The notes under the pieces: generated by a model | What the model was told of the DNA's origin: nothing | The model's database searches: none | The model's input: only the letters and a program-made list of their open reading frames with translations | Translations under genes and position numbers: made by a program | DNA from: Alphaproteobacteria bacterium | Lineage (GTDB): Bacteria; Pseudomonadota; Alphaproteobacteria; Micavibrionales; UBA1664 | Reading direction: 5' to 3' | Assembly (NCBI GenBank): GCA_030427215.1 | Contig: JAUHXB010000042.1 | Span: forward strand, 1-8,407 | Length of the DNA stretch: 8,407 nucleotides | In this document: positions 1 through 7,241 of the stretch, one piece after another | How the letters are laid out: every line of letters starts with the position of its first letter | How positions within the stretch are numbered: the stretch's first letter is position 1

Positions 1-43
1 GTGTTCGCTCCTTTTTAAAATTAAAAAAATTCTTAAACATGCC

Positions 44-70
44 TCAAACCCTTTCTGTATAAGGGCTTGA
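44..70 (-). terminator. Possible terminator hairpin downstream of the unknown gene at 102-503
   Basis: Positions 44-53 and 61-70 form a 10-bp inverted repeat around a 7-base loop. The stem pairs fully only as minus-strand RNA, where one position is a G-U wobble. On the plus strand the same position is an A-C mismatch, which fits a signal read on the minus strand. A T-rich run follows on the minus strand, but only after about seven non-T bases, so it is a weak or imperfect intrinsic terminator. It lies about 30 bases past the stop codon of the gene at 102-503. The remaining bases 1-43 hold only A/T-rich sequence and no visible gene. Confidence 0.4.
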
Positions 71-101
71 TAGCAGGTATCGGTATTAAATAGCAAGGTT
101 T

Positions 102-503
102 TTATGCGGCAAGTGTGCTGTAAAGTTCATATTGAGATGGTTTCTCCTTATGAACTACTCCAAAATATGTATTTCTTTTATCCGTGCATTCTTTTTGAAC
201 TTGCGCTCTACTATAAATACCAACATCAATTAATTCTTTAGCAACAGTAACATAATAATCATATGGCTCTGGCTGCGCATTTAAATTGAAAGGTTTAACT
301 TTTTGCTGTCTATCATTTAACGGTGCAACAACTAGAATAATAGGCTCCCCTCCTCCATTTCTAATTGATTCGCAACTTTGCCTTACATCACTGGGAAGAT
401 GTGGGAACAATTCAGAGGCCCCAATTGTTTGTAAGACTTGATCCTTTTTTAGTGCCAATGGTTTTACTTCGTCATTAATTAATACATTTATAGCTCTATT
501 CAT
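102..503 (-). CDS. Hypothetical protein, 133 aa, function unknown
   Basis: I do not recognise this protein. It begins MNRAINVL and ends ELYSTLAA, and has no signal peptide or membrane segment, so it is probably a soluble cytoplasmic protein. It is rich in charged residues and has two cysteines, in RQSCES and QKECTDK. A Gly-Gly-Gly-Glu-Pro turn leads into a hydrophobic strand (IILVVAP), suggesting a mixed alpha/beta fold. The start at 503 is chosen because AGAGAGAAG lies just upstream at good spacing. The longer frame to 554 would start with TTG inside the tail of the hairpin at 555-575. By eye the gene is more AT-rich than the nuo genes, roughly one third G+C in places, which may mean a different origin. 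It stands alone, bounded by hairpins on both sides. The coding call is fairly secure; the function is open. Confidence 0.7.
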   Translation of the reverse strand: MNRAINVLINDEVKPLALKKDQVLQTIGASELFPHLPSDVRQSCESIRNGGGEPIILVVAPLNDRQQKVKPFNLNAQPEPYDYYVTVAKELIDVGIYSRAQVQKECTDKRNTYFGVVHKEKPSQYELYSTLAA

Positions 504-554
504 TTTTCTTCTCTCTAATTTTTTGCCCCTAATTTCAAAACTCTTATAAAACAA

Positions 555-575
555 AAGCCCCGAAAATCGGGGCTT
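555..575 (-). terminator. Rho-independent terminator, probably for the RimK-like gene
   Basis: A perfect 9-bp stem (AAGCCCCGA paired with TCGGGGCTT) closes a 3-base loop. On the minus strand it is followed by TTTTGTTTTAT, a classic U-rich tail. It lies about 170 bases past the RimK-like stop codon and about 50 bases before the start of the gene at 102-503. It therefore separates the two genes. The plus-strand side also has a weak T-rich tail, but no plus-strand gene is visible, so the minus-strand reading is preferred. Confidence 0.85.
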
Positions 576-747
576 GTTATTGTTTAAAATAATATGATTT
601 TTAATTACATACGCTTTTTAACAACAGCCCCTTTCGGTAAACTGCCAAAAATAAAAATAGCTAAATGTGTTAATATTTTTCAAAACCATAAATTATAAAA
701 ACATACTTTTATAATATATTGCAAGCATAAAATTATGGGAACCGTAC
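576..747. other. AT-rich intergenic spacer with a weak promoter candidate
   Basis: This 172-base stretch between the RimK-like gene and the terminator has no ORF with a normal start. On the minus strand TTGAAA (678-683) and TATTTT (654-659) with an 18-base spacer resemble a sigma70 promoter. In such AT-rich sequence this can occur by chance, and the strong hairpin at 555-575 would lie between it and the next gene. A 24-codon minus-strand frame ending GSLPKGAVVKKRM with TAA at 605-607 looks codon-like but has no ATG, GTG or TTG start. I treat it as non-coding. Confidence 0.3.
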
Positions 748-1698
748 TTACCCTAATAATTTTTTGACAATACTTGGTTTTGTTGCCTTGTCATGTTTCG
801 CAAGATGATCTTGCATGGCCTTAAAAATCGCTTTTGGAACATTTTCACCTGTGGCCTGCTCTAATCCTTTAAACCCGGGGAATGTGTTTGCCTCGCATAT
901 TGTATAACCATTTTCGGTGAACAATAAATCAATCCCTGCCACTTGAATATTTAAGGCCTCAGCCGTTTTAATTGATATTTCTGCCGCCTTTTTATCGATT
1001 TCAAATTTTTCAACTTTTCCACCTTGCGAGAAGTTGGCTTTAAAGTCACCATCTTTTGCAATACGTTGCATGGCGGCAATCACTTTGCCTTGAACGACGA
1101 ATACTCTTAAATCTCTGCCTTTAGAACTGGCGACAAATTTTTGAAATATCATTAAAATATTTGGTTGTGTTTCATGTACAAGCGTCATCAGATCATCAAA
1201 AGATTGTGGGTTTTCAATTAAAAAAACTCCTGACCCCAAAGCCCCATGAAGCGTTTTTACGATAAGGGGAAACCCCAATGTTTGTTCAACCAATTCAACA
1301 TCAATTGGAAATTTGGCTAACATTGTGTCTGGCGTTGGTATTCCACTTTCCGCCAAAATTTGATGAGCATGTAATTTATCGCGAACACGTTCCAACGTGT
1401 CGGCATTGTTAAACACCGCAACGCCCATGCGTTCAAATTGCCGAACAATTGCCAACGAGAAATAGCTGTGGTCAGAATGATTAAAATACGGAAAGACAAA
1501 ATCTGGTAGATCCATCCATTTCCCATCGACAATAATTTGATCACGTTTTTCCTCGGTCACTAACAAGTCAAATTGATTAGGTTTAAAGGCCTGAACCTCA
1601 ATACCCGACTTCTCTCCTTCGGCAAGGAAACGACGCATTTCAAACGCCAAATCAGCCGTTGAATCAATATCATCCCCATATAAAATCCATAATTTCAT
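748..1698 (-). CDS. RimK-family ATP-grasp ligase (probable alpha-L-glutamate ligase type)
   Basis: This 316-residue cytoplasmic protein belongs to the ATP-grasp superfamily, closest in motif layout to RimK, LysX and related enzymes. These join an amino acid, often glutamate, to a carboxylate by way of an acyl phosphate. Visible features are an N-terminal pre-ATP-grasp region (1-105), DKLHAHQIL followed by GIPTPDT (107-125), and the ATP-binding Lys148 with the Gly-rich loop HGALGSGVF (151-159). GRDLRVFV (194-201) and AGIDLLF (254-260) follow. The metal-binding E269 and N271 sit in ICEANTFPGFKGLE, equivalent to the RimK motif ending in NSSPGLEG. The length of about 300 residues is normal. The start at 1698 has a modest GCAGG ribosome site. 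It has its own promoter upstream and a terminator downstream, so it need not be co-transcribed with nuoH. The substrate cannot be read from sequence; ribosomal protein S6, a small peptide or a glutathione-like product are all possible. Confidence 0.85.
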   Translation of the reverse strand: MKLWILYGDDIDSTADLAFEMRRFLAEGEKSGIEVQAFKPNQFDLLVTEEKRDQIIVDGKWMDLPDFVFPYFNHSDHSYFSLAIVRQFERMGVAVFNNADTLERVRDKLHAHQILAESGIPTPDTMLAKFPIDVELVEQTLGFPLIVKTLHGALGSGVFLIENPQSFDDLMTLVHETQPNILMIFQKFVASSKGRDLRVFVVQGKVIAAMQRIAKDGDFKANFSQGGKVEKFEIDKKAAEISIKTAEALNIQVAGIDLLFTENGYTICEANTFPGFKGLEQATGENVPKAIFKAMQDHLAKHDKATKPSIVKKLLG

Positions 1699-1744
1699 GA
1701 AAAACCTGCGACGCCTTTATTTATAATTATTATTGTTTAGCCAC

Positions 1745-1758
1745 ATTGCACAAGCAAT
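1745..1758. promoter_or_regulatory. Short palindrome at the RimK-like promoter, possible operator
   Basis: ATTGC-ACAA-GCAAT is a perfect 5-bp inverted repeat with a 4-base spacer. It overlaps the downstream edge of the -10 hexamer and the predicted transcription start. That is where a repressor site would act, but it is short enough to arise by chance. Confidence 0.25.
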
Positions 1759-1785
1759 TTACGATAAAACAGATGTGTTTGTCAA
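1756..1785 (-). promoter_or_regulatory. Sigma70-type promoter for the RimK-like gene
   Basis: On the minus strand a perfect TTGACA -35 hexamer (1780-1785) is followed, after an 18-base spacer, by TAAATT (1756-1761) as the -10 element. Transcription would start near 1749 and leave a leader of about 50 bases before the ATG at 1698. The -35 lies only about 10 bases past the nuoH stop. No terminator is visible between nuoH and this gene, so read-through from the nuo operon is also possible. Confidence 0.6.
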
Positions 1786-1795
1786 AACGTGAAAT

Positions 1796-2812
1796 TTATT
1801 TCGGAAATGCGTCTAAATATAATAACGTTCCACTGATCAAAACCACCCAAAATAATGTGAGGGGTAAGAATATTTTCCATCCTAAACGCATCAATTGGTC
1901 ATAGCGATAGCGCGGCAATGACGCCCGTGTCCAAATAAAGAAAAATAATATTGCTGCCGTTTTCAACCCAAACCACATAACACCCGGGATCATATCAATT
2001 ATTCCACCGCTTAATCCAAATGGAGGCATCCATCCACCAAGGAATAAAATAACAGCCATCGCTGACATTAAAATCATATTGGCGTATTCACCCAAAAAGA
2101 AAAGAGCGAACGCCATACCTGAATATTCAACCATAAATCCGCCTGATAACTCTGATTCGCCTTCGGGTAAATCAAATGGTGCGCGATTTGTTTCCGCCAA
2201 AATGGACACCAAAAACACAATGAACATCGGGAATAAAAGCATGTTCATCCACCACGTGCGCTCGGTCGTGACAATCTCAGTTAGGTTTAATGTTCCAACA
2301 CATAACAATACGCAAACAATCACTAATCCCATTGAGACCTCGTAAGATACCATCTGCGCCGCAGATCGCATTCCACCAAGGAAAGCATATTTGGAATTAG
2401 AGGCCCATCCCGCCATTAACACGCCATAAACACCTAATGATGACACGGCGAATAGATAGAGTATTCCAACATTGATATTGGCAATTGCCCACCCTTCATT
2501 CACCGGAACAACTGCCCACGCCACAAGGGATAGAAACAATGTCAACATTGGTGCAAAAATGAATACTGGGCCATAGGCTTGTGATGGAACGATAATTTCC
2601 TTTGAAAATAATTTCACCGCATCGGCGATGGGTTGTAACAAACCAAATATCCCAACGGTTTGGGGGCCCTGTCGCATTTGCATCAACCCCATGACCTTGC
2701 GCTCGGCATAAATTAAATAGGCAACAGATATAAGGATTGGCACAAGCAAAGCCAGAGCCTGCGCCACAATTAAAAATAATGTCCAGCCATAGTCATTAAG
2801 TATTTCAGTCAT
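1796..2812 (-). CDS. nuoH: NADH-quinone oxidoreductase subunit H (NuoH / ND1 / Nqo8)
   Basis: NuoH is the inner-membrane subunit of complex I that joins the peripheral arm to the membrane arm and forms much of the quinone entry site. The 338-residue protein is mostly hydrophobic, with about eight membrane helices, as usual for the family. Conserved loops are visible: AERKVMG (36-42), MRQGPQTVG (46-54), [20 protein letters not shown] (207-226) and [19 protein letters not shown] (295-313). The acidic and arginine residues in these loops line the quinone chamber in known structures. The start at 2812 is preferred over an in-frame ATG at 2845. It has GGGGA at ideal spacing, it matches family length, and it overlaps the preceding gene as ATGA. 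The usual next gene, nuoI, is not downstream. Confidence 0.97.
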   Translation of the reverse strand: MTEILNDYGWTLFLIVAQALALLVPILISVAYLIYAERKVMGLMQMRQGPQTVGIFGLLQPIADAVKLFSKEIIVPSQAYGPVFIFAPMLTLFLSLVAWAVVPVNEGWAIANINVGILYLFAVSSLGVYGVLMAGWASNSKYAFLGGMRSAAQMVSYEVSMGLVIVCVLLCVGTLNLTEIVTTERTWWMNMLLFPMFIVFLVSILAETNRAPFDLPEGESELSGGFMVEYSGMAFALFFLGEYANMILMSAMAVILFLGGWMPPFGLSGGIIDMIPGVMWFGLKTAAILFFFIWTRASLPRYRYDQLMRLGWKIFLPLTLFWVVLISGTLLYLDAFPK

Positions 2813-3171
2813 TGCGTTTCCCCATCGTTTGCGGTTATACCGCATTGTTTCTCTGCCTCACGAATAAGATTATTCACCATCAGACTTTCTAATTCATATT
2901 TATCAACCAATGGGCCAATGCTTTTATCCGCCATGATTAATTGGTGATATTCTTTAACAAATTTATGGCTTAATTTGACCGGTGACATTTGTTGACCGAT
3001 ACAAGATGCAATGTCACCTACCATCATCATAATCATATCACGGTCTTGGGTGTCTTTTGGAATAGTCTTATTTATCGTATGAAACCACGTTTCCGAAAAA
3101 ATTTTGGCCTTATCAAAGGCATAAGCGTTGGTTGTAAAAAACAATATGGTGGCAAACAATATCCATTTCAT
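2809..3171 (-). CDS. Small secreted protein with two cysteines, function unknown
   Basis: The 120-residue product starts with a clear signal peptide: MKW, a hydrophobic run ILFATILFF, then TTNAYA with a likely cleavage after AYA at residue 18. The mature protein of about 100 residues would be periplasmic or secreted. It is predicted mostly helical, with a methionine-rich segment ([11 protein letters not shown], 43-53). It contains two cysteines, Cys57 and Cys110, that could form one disulfide. I do not recognise a family. A GAGG element about 10 bases before the ATG supports the start. The gene begins 2 bases after the MazG-like stop, and its TGA overlaps the nuoH ATG as ATGA, so it is firmly inside the nuo transcript and probably coupled to nuoH translation. 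A role in complex I assembly is only a guess from position. Confidence 0.8.
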   Translation of the reverse strand: MKWILFATILFFTTNAYAFDKAKIFSETWFHTINKTIPKDTQDRDMIMMMVGDIASCIGQQMSPVKLSHKFVKEYHQLIMADKSIGPLVDKYELESLMVNNLIREAEKQCGITANDGETQ

Positions 3172-3173
3172 TT

Positions 3174-3578
3174 TTAGGCAGCCTCACTTTTATCATTAAG
3201 AAATTGGCCTAAATCAGGCGCGGAATAATTTGGCCCCTTCATGACCTTACCATCCGATTCACGGCGGATGGGTTTGCCGTCGATGCACAATTTCGACATG
3301 TTTGATCGTTGAACTTCGGCAAAGGCGGATTCCTTTAAATGGCTTAGCCCAAATGATAAATACGCGCCATCCAAGACATATTGAATATCAGTGAGCGCAT
3401 CCAAAACCTCAACCATATCACCCGCGTTTAATGCATCTTTTAATTCTTGTACTTCTTCCTCTAATAAATTCACACGCAAGGCATTTGTTTTATCATCCGA
3501 AATATCGGGCGTGTCCTTTACGGGCAATCCATATGTGTCATGAAATATTTTTACGCGGTCGAGTGTTGATTGTGTCAT
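3174..3578 (-). CDS. MazG-like / PRA-PH-type nucleoside triphosphate pyrophosphohydrolase
   Basis: This 134-residue cytoplasmic protein fits the all-alpha NTP pyrophosphohydrolase group (MazG, HisE, dUTPase-like). These enzymes use Mg2+ to cleave nucleoside triphosphates to the monophosphate and pyrophosphate. The metal-binding pattern is visible as EEEVQEL (40-46) followed by EVLDALTDIQYV (57-68), the ExxE...ExxD signature on two helices. The C-terminal block with SNMSKL, DGKP and KGPNYSAPDL (92-123) is typical of a subgroup of short single-domain members also seen in phages; from memory this resembles COG4696, which includes Deinococcus DR2231. The substrate is not predictable: dUTP, another non-canonical nucleotide or phosphoribosyl-ATP are options, though HisE is unlikely without his neighbours. 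Its ATG overlaps the nuoG TGA by 4 bases. Sitting inside a complex I operon is unusual. Confidence 0.85.
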   Translation of the reverse strand: MTQSTLDRVKIFHDTYGLPVKDTPDISDDKTNALRVNLLEEEVQELKDALNAGDMVEVLDALTDIQYVLDGAYLSFGLSHLKESAFAEVQRSNMSKLCIDGKPIRRESDGKVMKGPNYSAPDLGQFLNDKSEAA

Positions 3579-5590
3579 GCCGCTAATCTCTTCTGCTTGC
3601 TATTCACAAAAGCCGCGACACAATCACCCATCGTGTCGGACGCGCGAGTGATTGGGCAGGTTTGGTAATAATTCGCAAACGGAAGTGCCAATTTTGCCTT
3701 ACCCAATTTTGCATCCGATTTGACATCCGCCATAGCCACATCCAAAACTTCATCCAATTCAGGAAGGCCAGTCATGTCATTTCGTACTTCAAATATTGAT
3801 CTGTATTTCAGGTCAATATTCATGTCTCGCGCCAATAATGAAATAATTTTCCAATCTTCCTGTGCATCGCCCGGTGCACTCACGGCCTTGCGTGCCATTT
3901 GCAAACGCCCTTCGGTATTCATGTAATACCCATCTTTTTCAGTGTACGCACATCCGGGCAAAATCACATCCGCACGATGTGCACCAATATCCCCATGATG
4001 CCCTTGATACACAACGAACGCTTTTTTATCGATTTGAGCGGCGTAATGTTCGCTGTCTGCGCCTAATAAATACACGAATGATTTTGATTTGATATTTATC
4101 GGTTTTGGTGTTGTCGCATATCCCAATGTTAATGCGCCTACACGGCCACCACGTAAATGCATGTAATTATATGACGCATCCCATTTTTTCGCGGCCGCCA
4201 TTGCCAAAGATTGCATTGCAATACCATCAGACCGCATGCATGCCCCCTGCCCCAAAATCACAACGGCATTTTTCGCGTCCTTCATGATTTTGGCGAAACC
4301 AGATCGTGATTTCATTAATGTTTCCAAATCCTCAGGCGATGTCCCAACATGATCAAAATCATAATTCAAATCAATCATCGGGCCGATCACGCCGACTGTA
4401 GCCTTATTATTTCGAACGGCCTTTTGAATGCGGGCATTGATAATTGCGGCCTCATGACGAGGGTTCGTGCCAATCAATAAAATCGCGTCAGCCTTATCAA
4501 TGGATTCGATTCCATCATTAAATAAATAAGACGACGGATTGGACACATCGATATGTTCCGCGTCCATACGGCATTCCAAATCGTTACATCCAACCGTGTT
4601 CATCAATGATTTTAAAGCGTGAGCCGATTCCATATCAACCATATCACCGGCAAGGGCAACCATATCCGCGCCTTCGGTTGATTTCATTTTATCGGCAATG
4701 GCCGCGAAGGCATCTTCCCAACTGGCTTGCTCTAACTTTTTCGTTTTTGGATTGCGAACCCATGGGCGGTCGAGACGGCGTTTTGATAATCCGTCATAGG
4801 AAAATCTGGCCTTATCCGCCATCCATACTTCGTTCACTGATTCATTCAAACGCGGCACAATCCGCATGATTTCACGACCGCGCGCATCCAAACGAATGTT
4901 AGTTCCAACAGCATCCAAAACATCAATCGTTTCGGTTTTTTGCAATTCCCAAGGGCGAGCAGTAAACGCATAAGGTTTGGACGTCAACGCCCCGACAGGG
5001 CAAACATCAATCAGATTACCAGACAGTTCGGAATCCATCATATTTTCAACGTAAGTTCCGATTTCAACATCTTCACCACGGTTTAACAGCCCCAGTGAAT
5101 CGACGCCCGCAATTTCATCACCAAAACGAATACAACGCGTGCATTGAATGCACCGTGTCATCACGGTTTTGACCAATGGTCCTAACTCTTTATCCTGAAC
5201 CGCGCGCTTTGATTCGGTGTAACGGGAACGGTCATATCCATATCCCATTGCCTGATCCTGTAAATCACATTCACCGCCCTGATCACAAATTGGGCAATCC
5301 AACGGGTGATTGATTAACAAAAATTCCATAACGGATTTGCGGGCCTCGTGAACCATATCAGTATCTGTTTCAACCTCCATCCCCTCGGCACAGGCCATGG
5401 CACATGACGCCACGGGTTTTGGTGGCCCACCCTTGACCTCAACCAAACACATACGGCAATTGGCAGGCACGGATAATTTATCATGATAACAAAAGCGTGG
5501 AATTTCTACGCCAATTTGTTCCGCCGCCTGTATGATGGAGGTTCCTTGTTCGACTTCGACTTCTGTTCCGTTTATTGTTAATTTAGGCAT
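3575..5590 (-). CDS. nuoG: NADH-quinone oxidoreductase subunit G (NuoG / Nqo3, 75 kDa subunit)
   Basis: NuoG is the large Fe-S subunit of the peripheral arm and carries electrons from NuoE/NuoF toward the quinone. Its 671 residues match alphaproteobacterial homologues (about 690). An N-terminal ferredoxin-like domain holds Cys34, Cys45, Cys48 and Cys63 for the 2Fe-2S cluster N1b. His95, Cys99, Cys102 and Cys108 (HPLDCPICDQGGEC) bind N5 with its unusual His ligand. Cys147, Cys150, Cys153 and Cys197 (RCIQCTRC and VCPVGAL) bind N4. The rest, from about residue 215, is the molybdopterin-oxidoreductase-like domain, inactive in complex I. The extra Cys set for N7, found in E. coli and Thermus, is missing, as in mitochondria. 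GGGAG about 7 bases upstream supports the start. The start overlaps the DUF805 gene by 8 bp and the stop overlaps the MazG-like gene. Confidence 0.98.
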   Translation of the reverse strand: MPKLTINGTEVEVEQGTSIIQAAEQIGVEIPRFCYHDKLSVPANCRMCLVEVKGGPPKPVASCAMACAEGMEVETDTDMVHEARKSVMEFLLINHPLDCPICDQGGECDLQDQAMGYGYDRSRYTESKRAVQDKELGPLVKTVMTRCIQCTRCIRFGDEIAGVDSLGLLNRGEDVEIGTYVENMMDSELSGNLIDVCPVGALTSKPYAFTARPWELQKTETIDVLDAVGTNIRLDARGREIMRIVPRLNESVNEVWMADKARFSYDGLSKRRLDRPWVRNPKTKKLEQASWEDAFAAIADKMKSTEGADMVALAGDMVDMESAHALKSLMNTVGCNDLECRMDAEHIDVSNPSSYLFNDGIESIDKADAILLIGTNPRHEAAIINARIQKAVRNNKATVGVIGPMIDLNYDFDHVGTSPEDLETLMKSRSGFAKIMKDAKNAVVILGQGACMRSDGIAMQSLAMAAAKKWDASYNYMHLRGGRVGALTLGYATTPKPINIKSKSFVYLLGADSEHYAAQIDKKAFVVYQGHHGDIGAHRADVILPGCAYTEKDGYYMNTEGRLQMARKAVSAPGDAQEDWKIISLLARDMNIDLKYRSIFEVRNDMTGLPELDEVLDVAMADVKSDAKLGKAKLALPFANYYQTCPITRASDTMGDCVAAFVNSKQKRLAA

Positions 5591-5948
5591 CGATCACTCC
5601 CTTTGGTGGAACGGCAGGCGATCCATAGTCGTTCGGTTTATCTTCCCCTCGTAATATTCCGCAATCTATAATCCAATAAATCATTCCAATAACAGGAATT
5701 AAAATAAGGATTAACCACCACGCGGATTTCCCACGATCATGCAGGCGTTTGACGAAACCGGCAACCATTCCAATCATCAACAAAATATTGATTGCAAAAA
5801 GTGCATAAATAACAATTTTATCCGTATAATATTCGGCGGAGGTTTGTAACAAGCCTGATAATAGGAAAAATGGAATAACGTGATAAAGCCAAAATGTCTG
5901 TCGCCCTATCCGCCCATCGAATGTGAAATACGTGTCTTTAATATTCAT
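5583..5948 (-). CDS. DUF805 family inner-membrane protein
   Basis: This 121-residue protein has the DUF805 layout: an N-terminal F-x-GRIGRQTFW motif (10-20), three or so membrane helices (about 20-36, 45-66 and 77-97), the hallmark KRLHDRGKSAWW (67-78), and a Gly/Asn/Tyr tail (GEDKPNDYGSP). The family is widespread in bacteria and its biochemical role is unknown. The start at 5948 has AAGG about 11 bases upstream within the nuoF end. It lies 3 bases after the nuoF stop and overlaps nuoG by 8 bases, so it is co-transcribed with the complex I genes. Other DUF805 genes are usually found in unrelated settings, so a complex I role is not implied by family, only suggested by location. Confidence 0.92.
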   Translation of the reverse strand: MNIKDTYFTFDGRIGRQTFWLYHVIPFFLLSGLLQTSAEYYTDKIVIYALFAINILLMIGMVAGFVKRLHDRGKSAWWLILILIPVIGMIYWIIDCGILRGEDKPNDYGSPAVPPKGVIDA

Positions 5949-5951
5949 CTT

Positions 5952-7241
5952 CTACGCCGCCTTATCTTTTAAGTCTGATCTGTACTCCATAATCCGTTTT
6001 TCCATTTCGGGGCGGAAATGACGGATGAGGCCTTGGATAGGCCATGCGGAAGCATCACCATGGGCGCAAATTGTGTGTCCTTCGATTTGACCGCAAATAT
6101 CCAATAACATATCAATTTCATCCAATGTGGCATTGCCCGTGACCATGCGTTGCATAACACGCCATAACCATCCAGTGCCTTCACGACAAGGTGTGCATTG
6201 ACCACATGATTCGTGATAATAAAAATAAGACAGGCGCGCGATGGCATAGACAATATCCGTTGATTTATCCATGACGATCAAACCCGCCGTTCCCAAACCC
6301 GATTGAACGGCACGAAGGGAATCAAAATCCATTTTTACCGTGTCACATATATCGGCTGGTAATACTGGACAAGATGACCCACCCGGTATGACGGCAAGCA
6401 AATTATCCCATCCACCGCGAACACCGCCCGCATGCTCATTAATAAGCGTTTTCATTGGAATGCCAATTTCTTCCTCGACATTACAAGGGTTATTCACATG
6501 ACCGGAAATACAAAAGATTTTTGTACCCGTATTTTTTTCATCTGACCCAAGGGAAGCAAACCATTCTCCACCTCGTTTTAGGATGGTTGGTACAACGGCG
6601 ATTGTTTCAACATTATTTACCGTTGTTGGGCATGAATACAAACCAGCCATGGCAGGAAACGGAGGTTTATTGCGCGGCTGCCCCTTTTCACCTTCCATTG
6701 AATTGAGAAGCGCGGTTTCTTCCCCGCAAATATAGGCCCCTGCCCCGCGATGAACGTACAAATCAAAATCCCATCCAGAACCGCAAGCATTTTTACCAAG
6801 CAATCCTTCGGCATAGGCCTCTTTAATCGCGGTCCATAAATTTGAACTCTCATTATAATATTCACCACGAATATAGATGTATGCGGCGTGTGCGCCCATT
6901 GCGAATCCTGCGATCAATGCTCCTTCGATTAATTTATGAGGCTCATGGCGCATAATATCACGGTCTTTACATGTGCCTGGTTCGCTCTCATCCGCGTTAA
7001 TCACCAGATAATGAGGCTTGCCCGAATCCTTTGGCATGAAAGACCATTTTAATCCTGTTGGGAATCCTGCCCCACCACGACCACGAAGGGATGATTTCTT
7101 CATCTCATCGATAATCCACGGCACACCTTTTTTAATGAGGGTCTTTGTTCCCTTCCAATCACCACGTTTTTTCGCGGCAGGCAGGTTAAAATCTTGCCAT
7201 CCGTAAAGGTTTGTAAATATGCGGTCTTTATCTGCTAACAT
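5952..7241 (-). CDS. nuoF: NADH-quinone oxidoreductase subunit F (NuoF / Nqo1, 51 kDa, NADH- and FMN-binding)
   Basis: NuoF oxidises NADH at a bound FMN and passes electrons to cluster N3. The 429-residue protein has the normal length. The nucleotide and flavin sites are visible as [15 protein letters not shown] (52-66), [14 protein letters not shown] (82-95) and [19 protein letters not shown] (166-184). A SLBB-type region follows (about 245-330). The 4Fe-4S cluster N3 is held by Cys346, Cys349 and Cys352 in [12 protein letters not shown] and by Cys392 in TICAHGDA. All key residues are intact, so the subunit should be active. The start at 7241 overlaps the end of the upstream membrane-protein gene by 14 bp. 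The ribosome site there (AGAAACAG) is weak, suggesting that translation depends partly on coupling to that gene. Confidence 0.98.
   Translation of the reverse strand: MLADKDRIFTNLYGWQDFNLPAAKKRGDWKGTKTLIKKGVPWIIDEMKKSSLRGRGGAGFPTGLKWSFMPKDSGKPHYLVINADESEPGTCKDRDIMRHEPHKLIEGALIAGFAMGAHAAYIYIRGEYYNESSNLWTAIKEAYAEGLLGKNACGSGWDFDLYVHRGAGAYICGEETALLNSMEGEKGQPRNKPPFPAMAGLYSCPTTVNNVETIAVVPTILKRGGEWFASLGSDEKNTGTKIFCISGHVNNPCNVEEEIGIPMKTLINEHAGGVRGGWDNLLAVIPGGSSCPVLPADICDTVKMDFDSLRAVQSGLGTAGLIVMDKSTDIVYAIARLSYFYYHESCGQCTPCREGTGWLWRVMQRMVTGNATLDEIDMLLDICGQIEGHTICAHGDASAWPIQGLIRHFRPEMEKRIMEYRSDLKDKAA

Noticed and set aside
200..470. Pseudogene or frameshift in the unknown gene
   Set aside because: The frame is open from a good start to the stop and shows no break. 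With no known family length to compare, truncation cannot be claimed.
504..554. Longer N-terminus for the gene at 102-503, starting at 554
   Set aside because: The upstream start is a TTG within the terminator tail, whereas the ATG at 503 has a good AGAGAGAAG ribosome site.
1317..1544. Second minus-strand ORF inside the RimK-like gene
   Set aside because: It is an out-of-frame shadow of a gene whose motifs are clear in the main frame. The minus-strand frames at 5969-6253, 6617-6868 and 8193-8384 are similar shadows.
1786..1795. Terminator directly after nuoH
   Set aside because: Only a 4-bp GTTT/AAAC pairing is visible past the stop, with no GC-rich stem or T run.
2079..2345. Plus-strand ORF opposite nuoH
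   Set aside because: It lies wholly inside a well-conserved gene on the other strand and shows no recognisable protein features. The other plus-strand frames opposite nuoG, nuoF and nuoE are rejected for the same reason.
2813..2845. nuoH start at the ATG at 2845
   Set aside because: It adds 11 residues absent from the family and extends the overlap. The ATG at 2812 has GGGGA upstream and an ATGA overlap.
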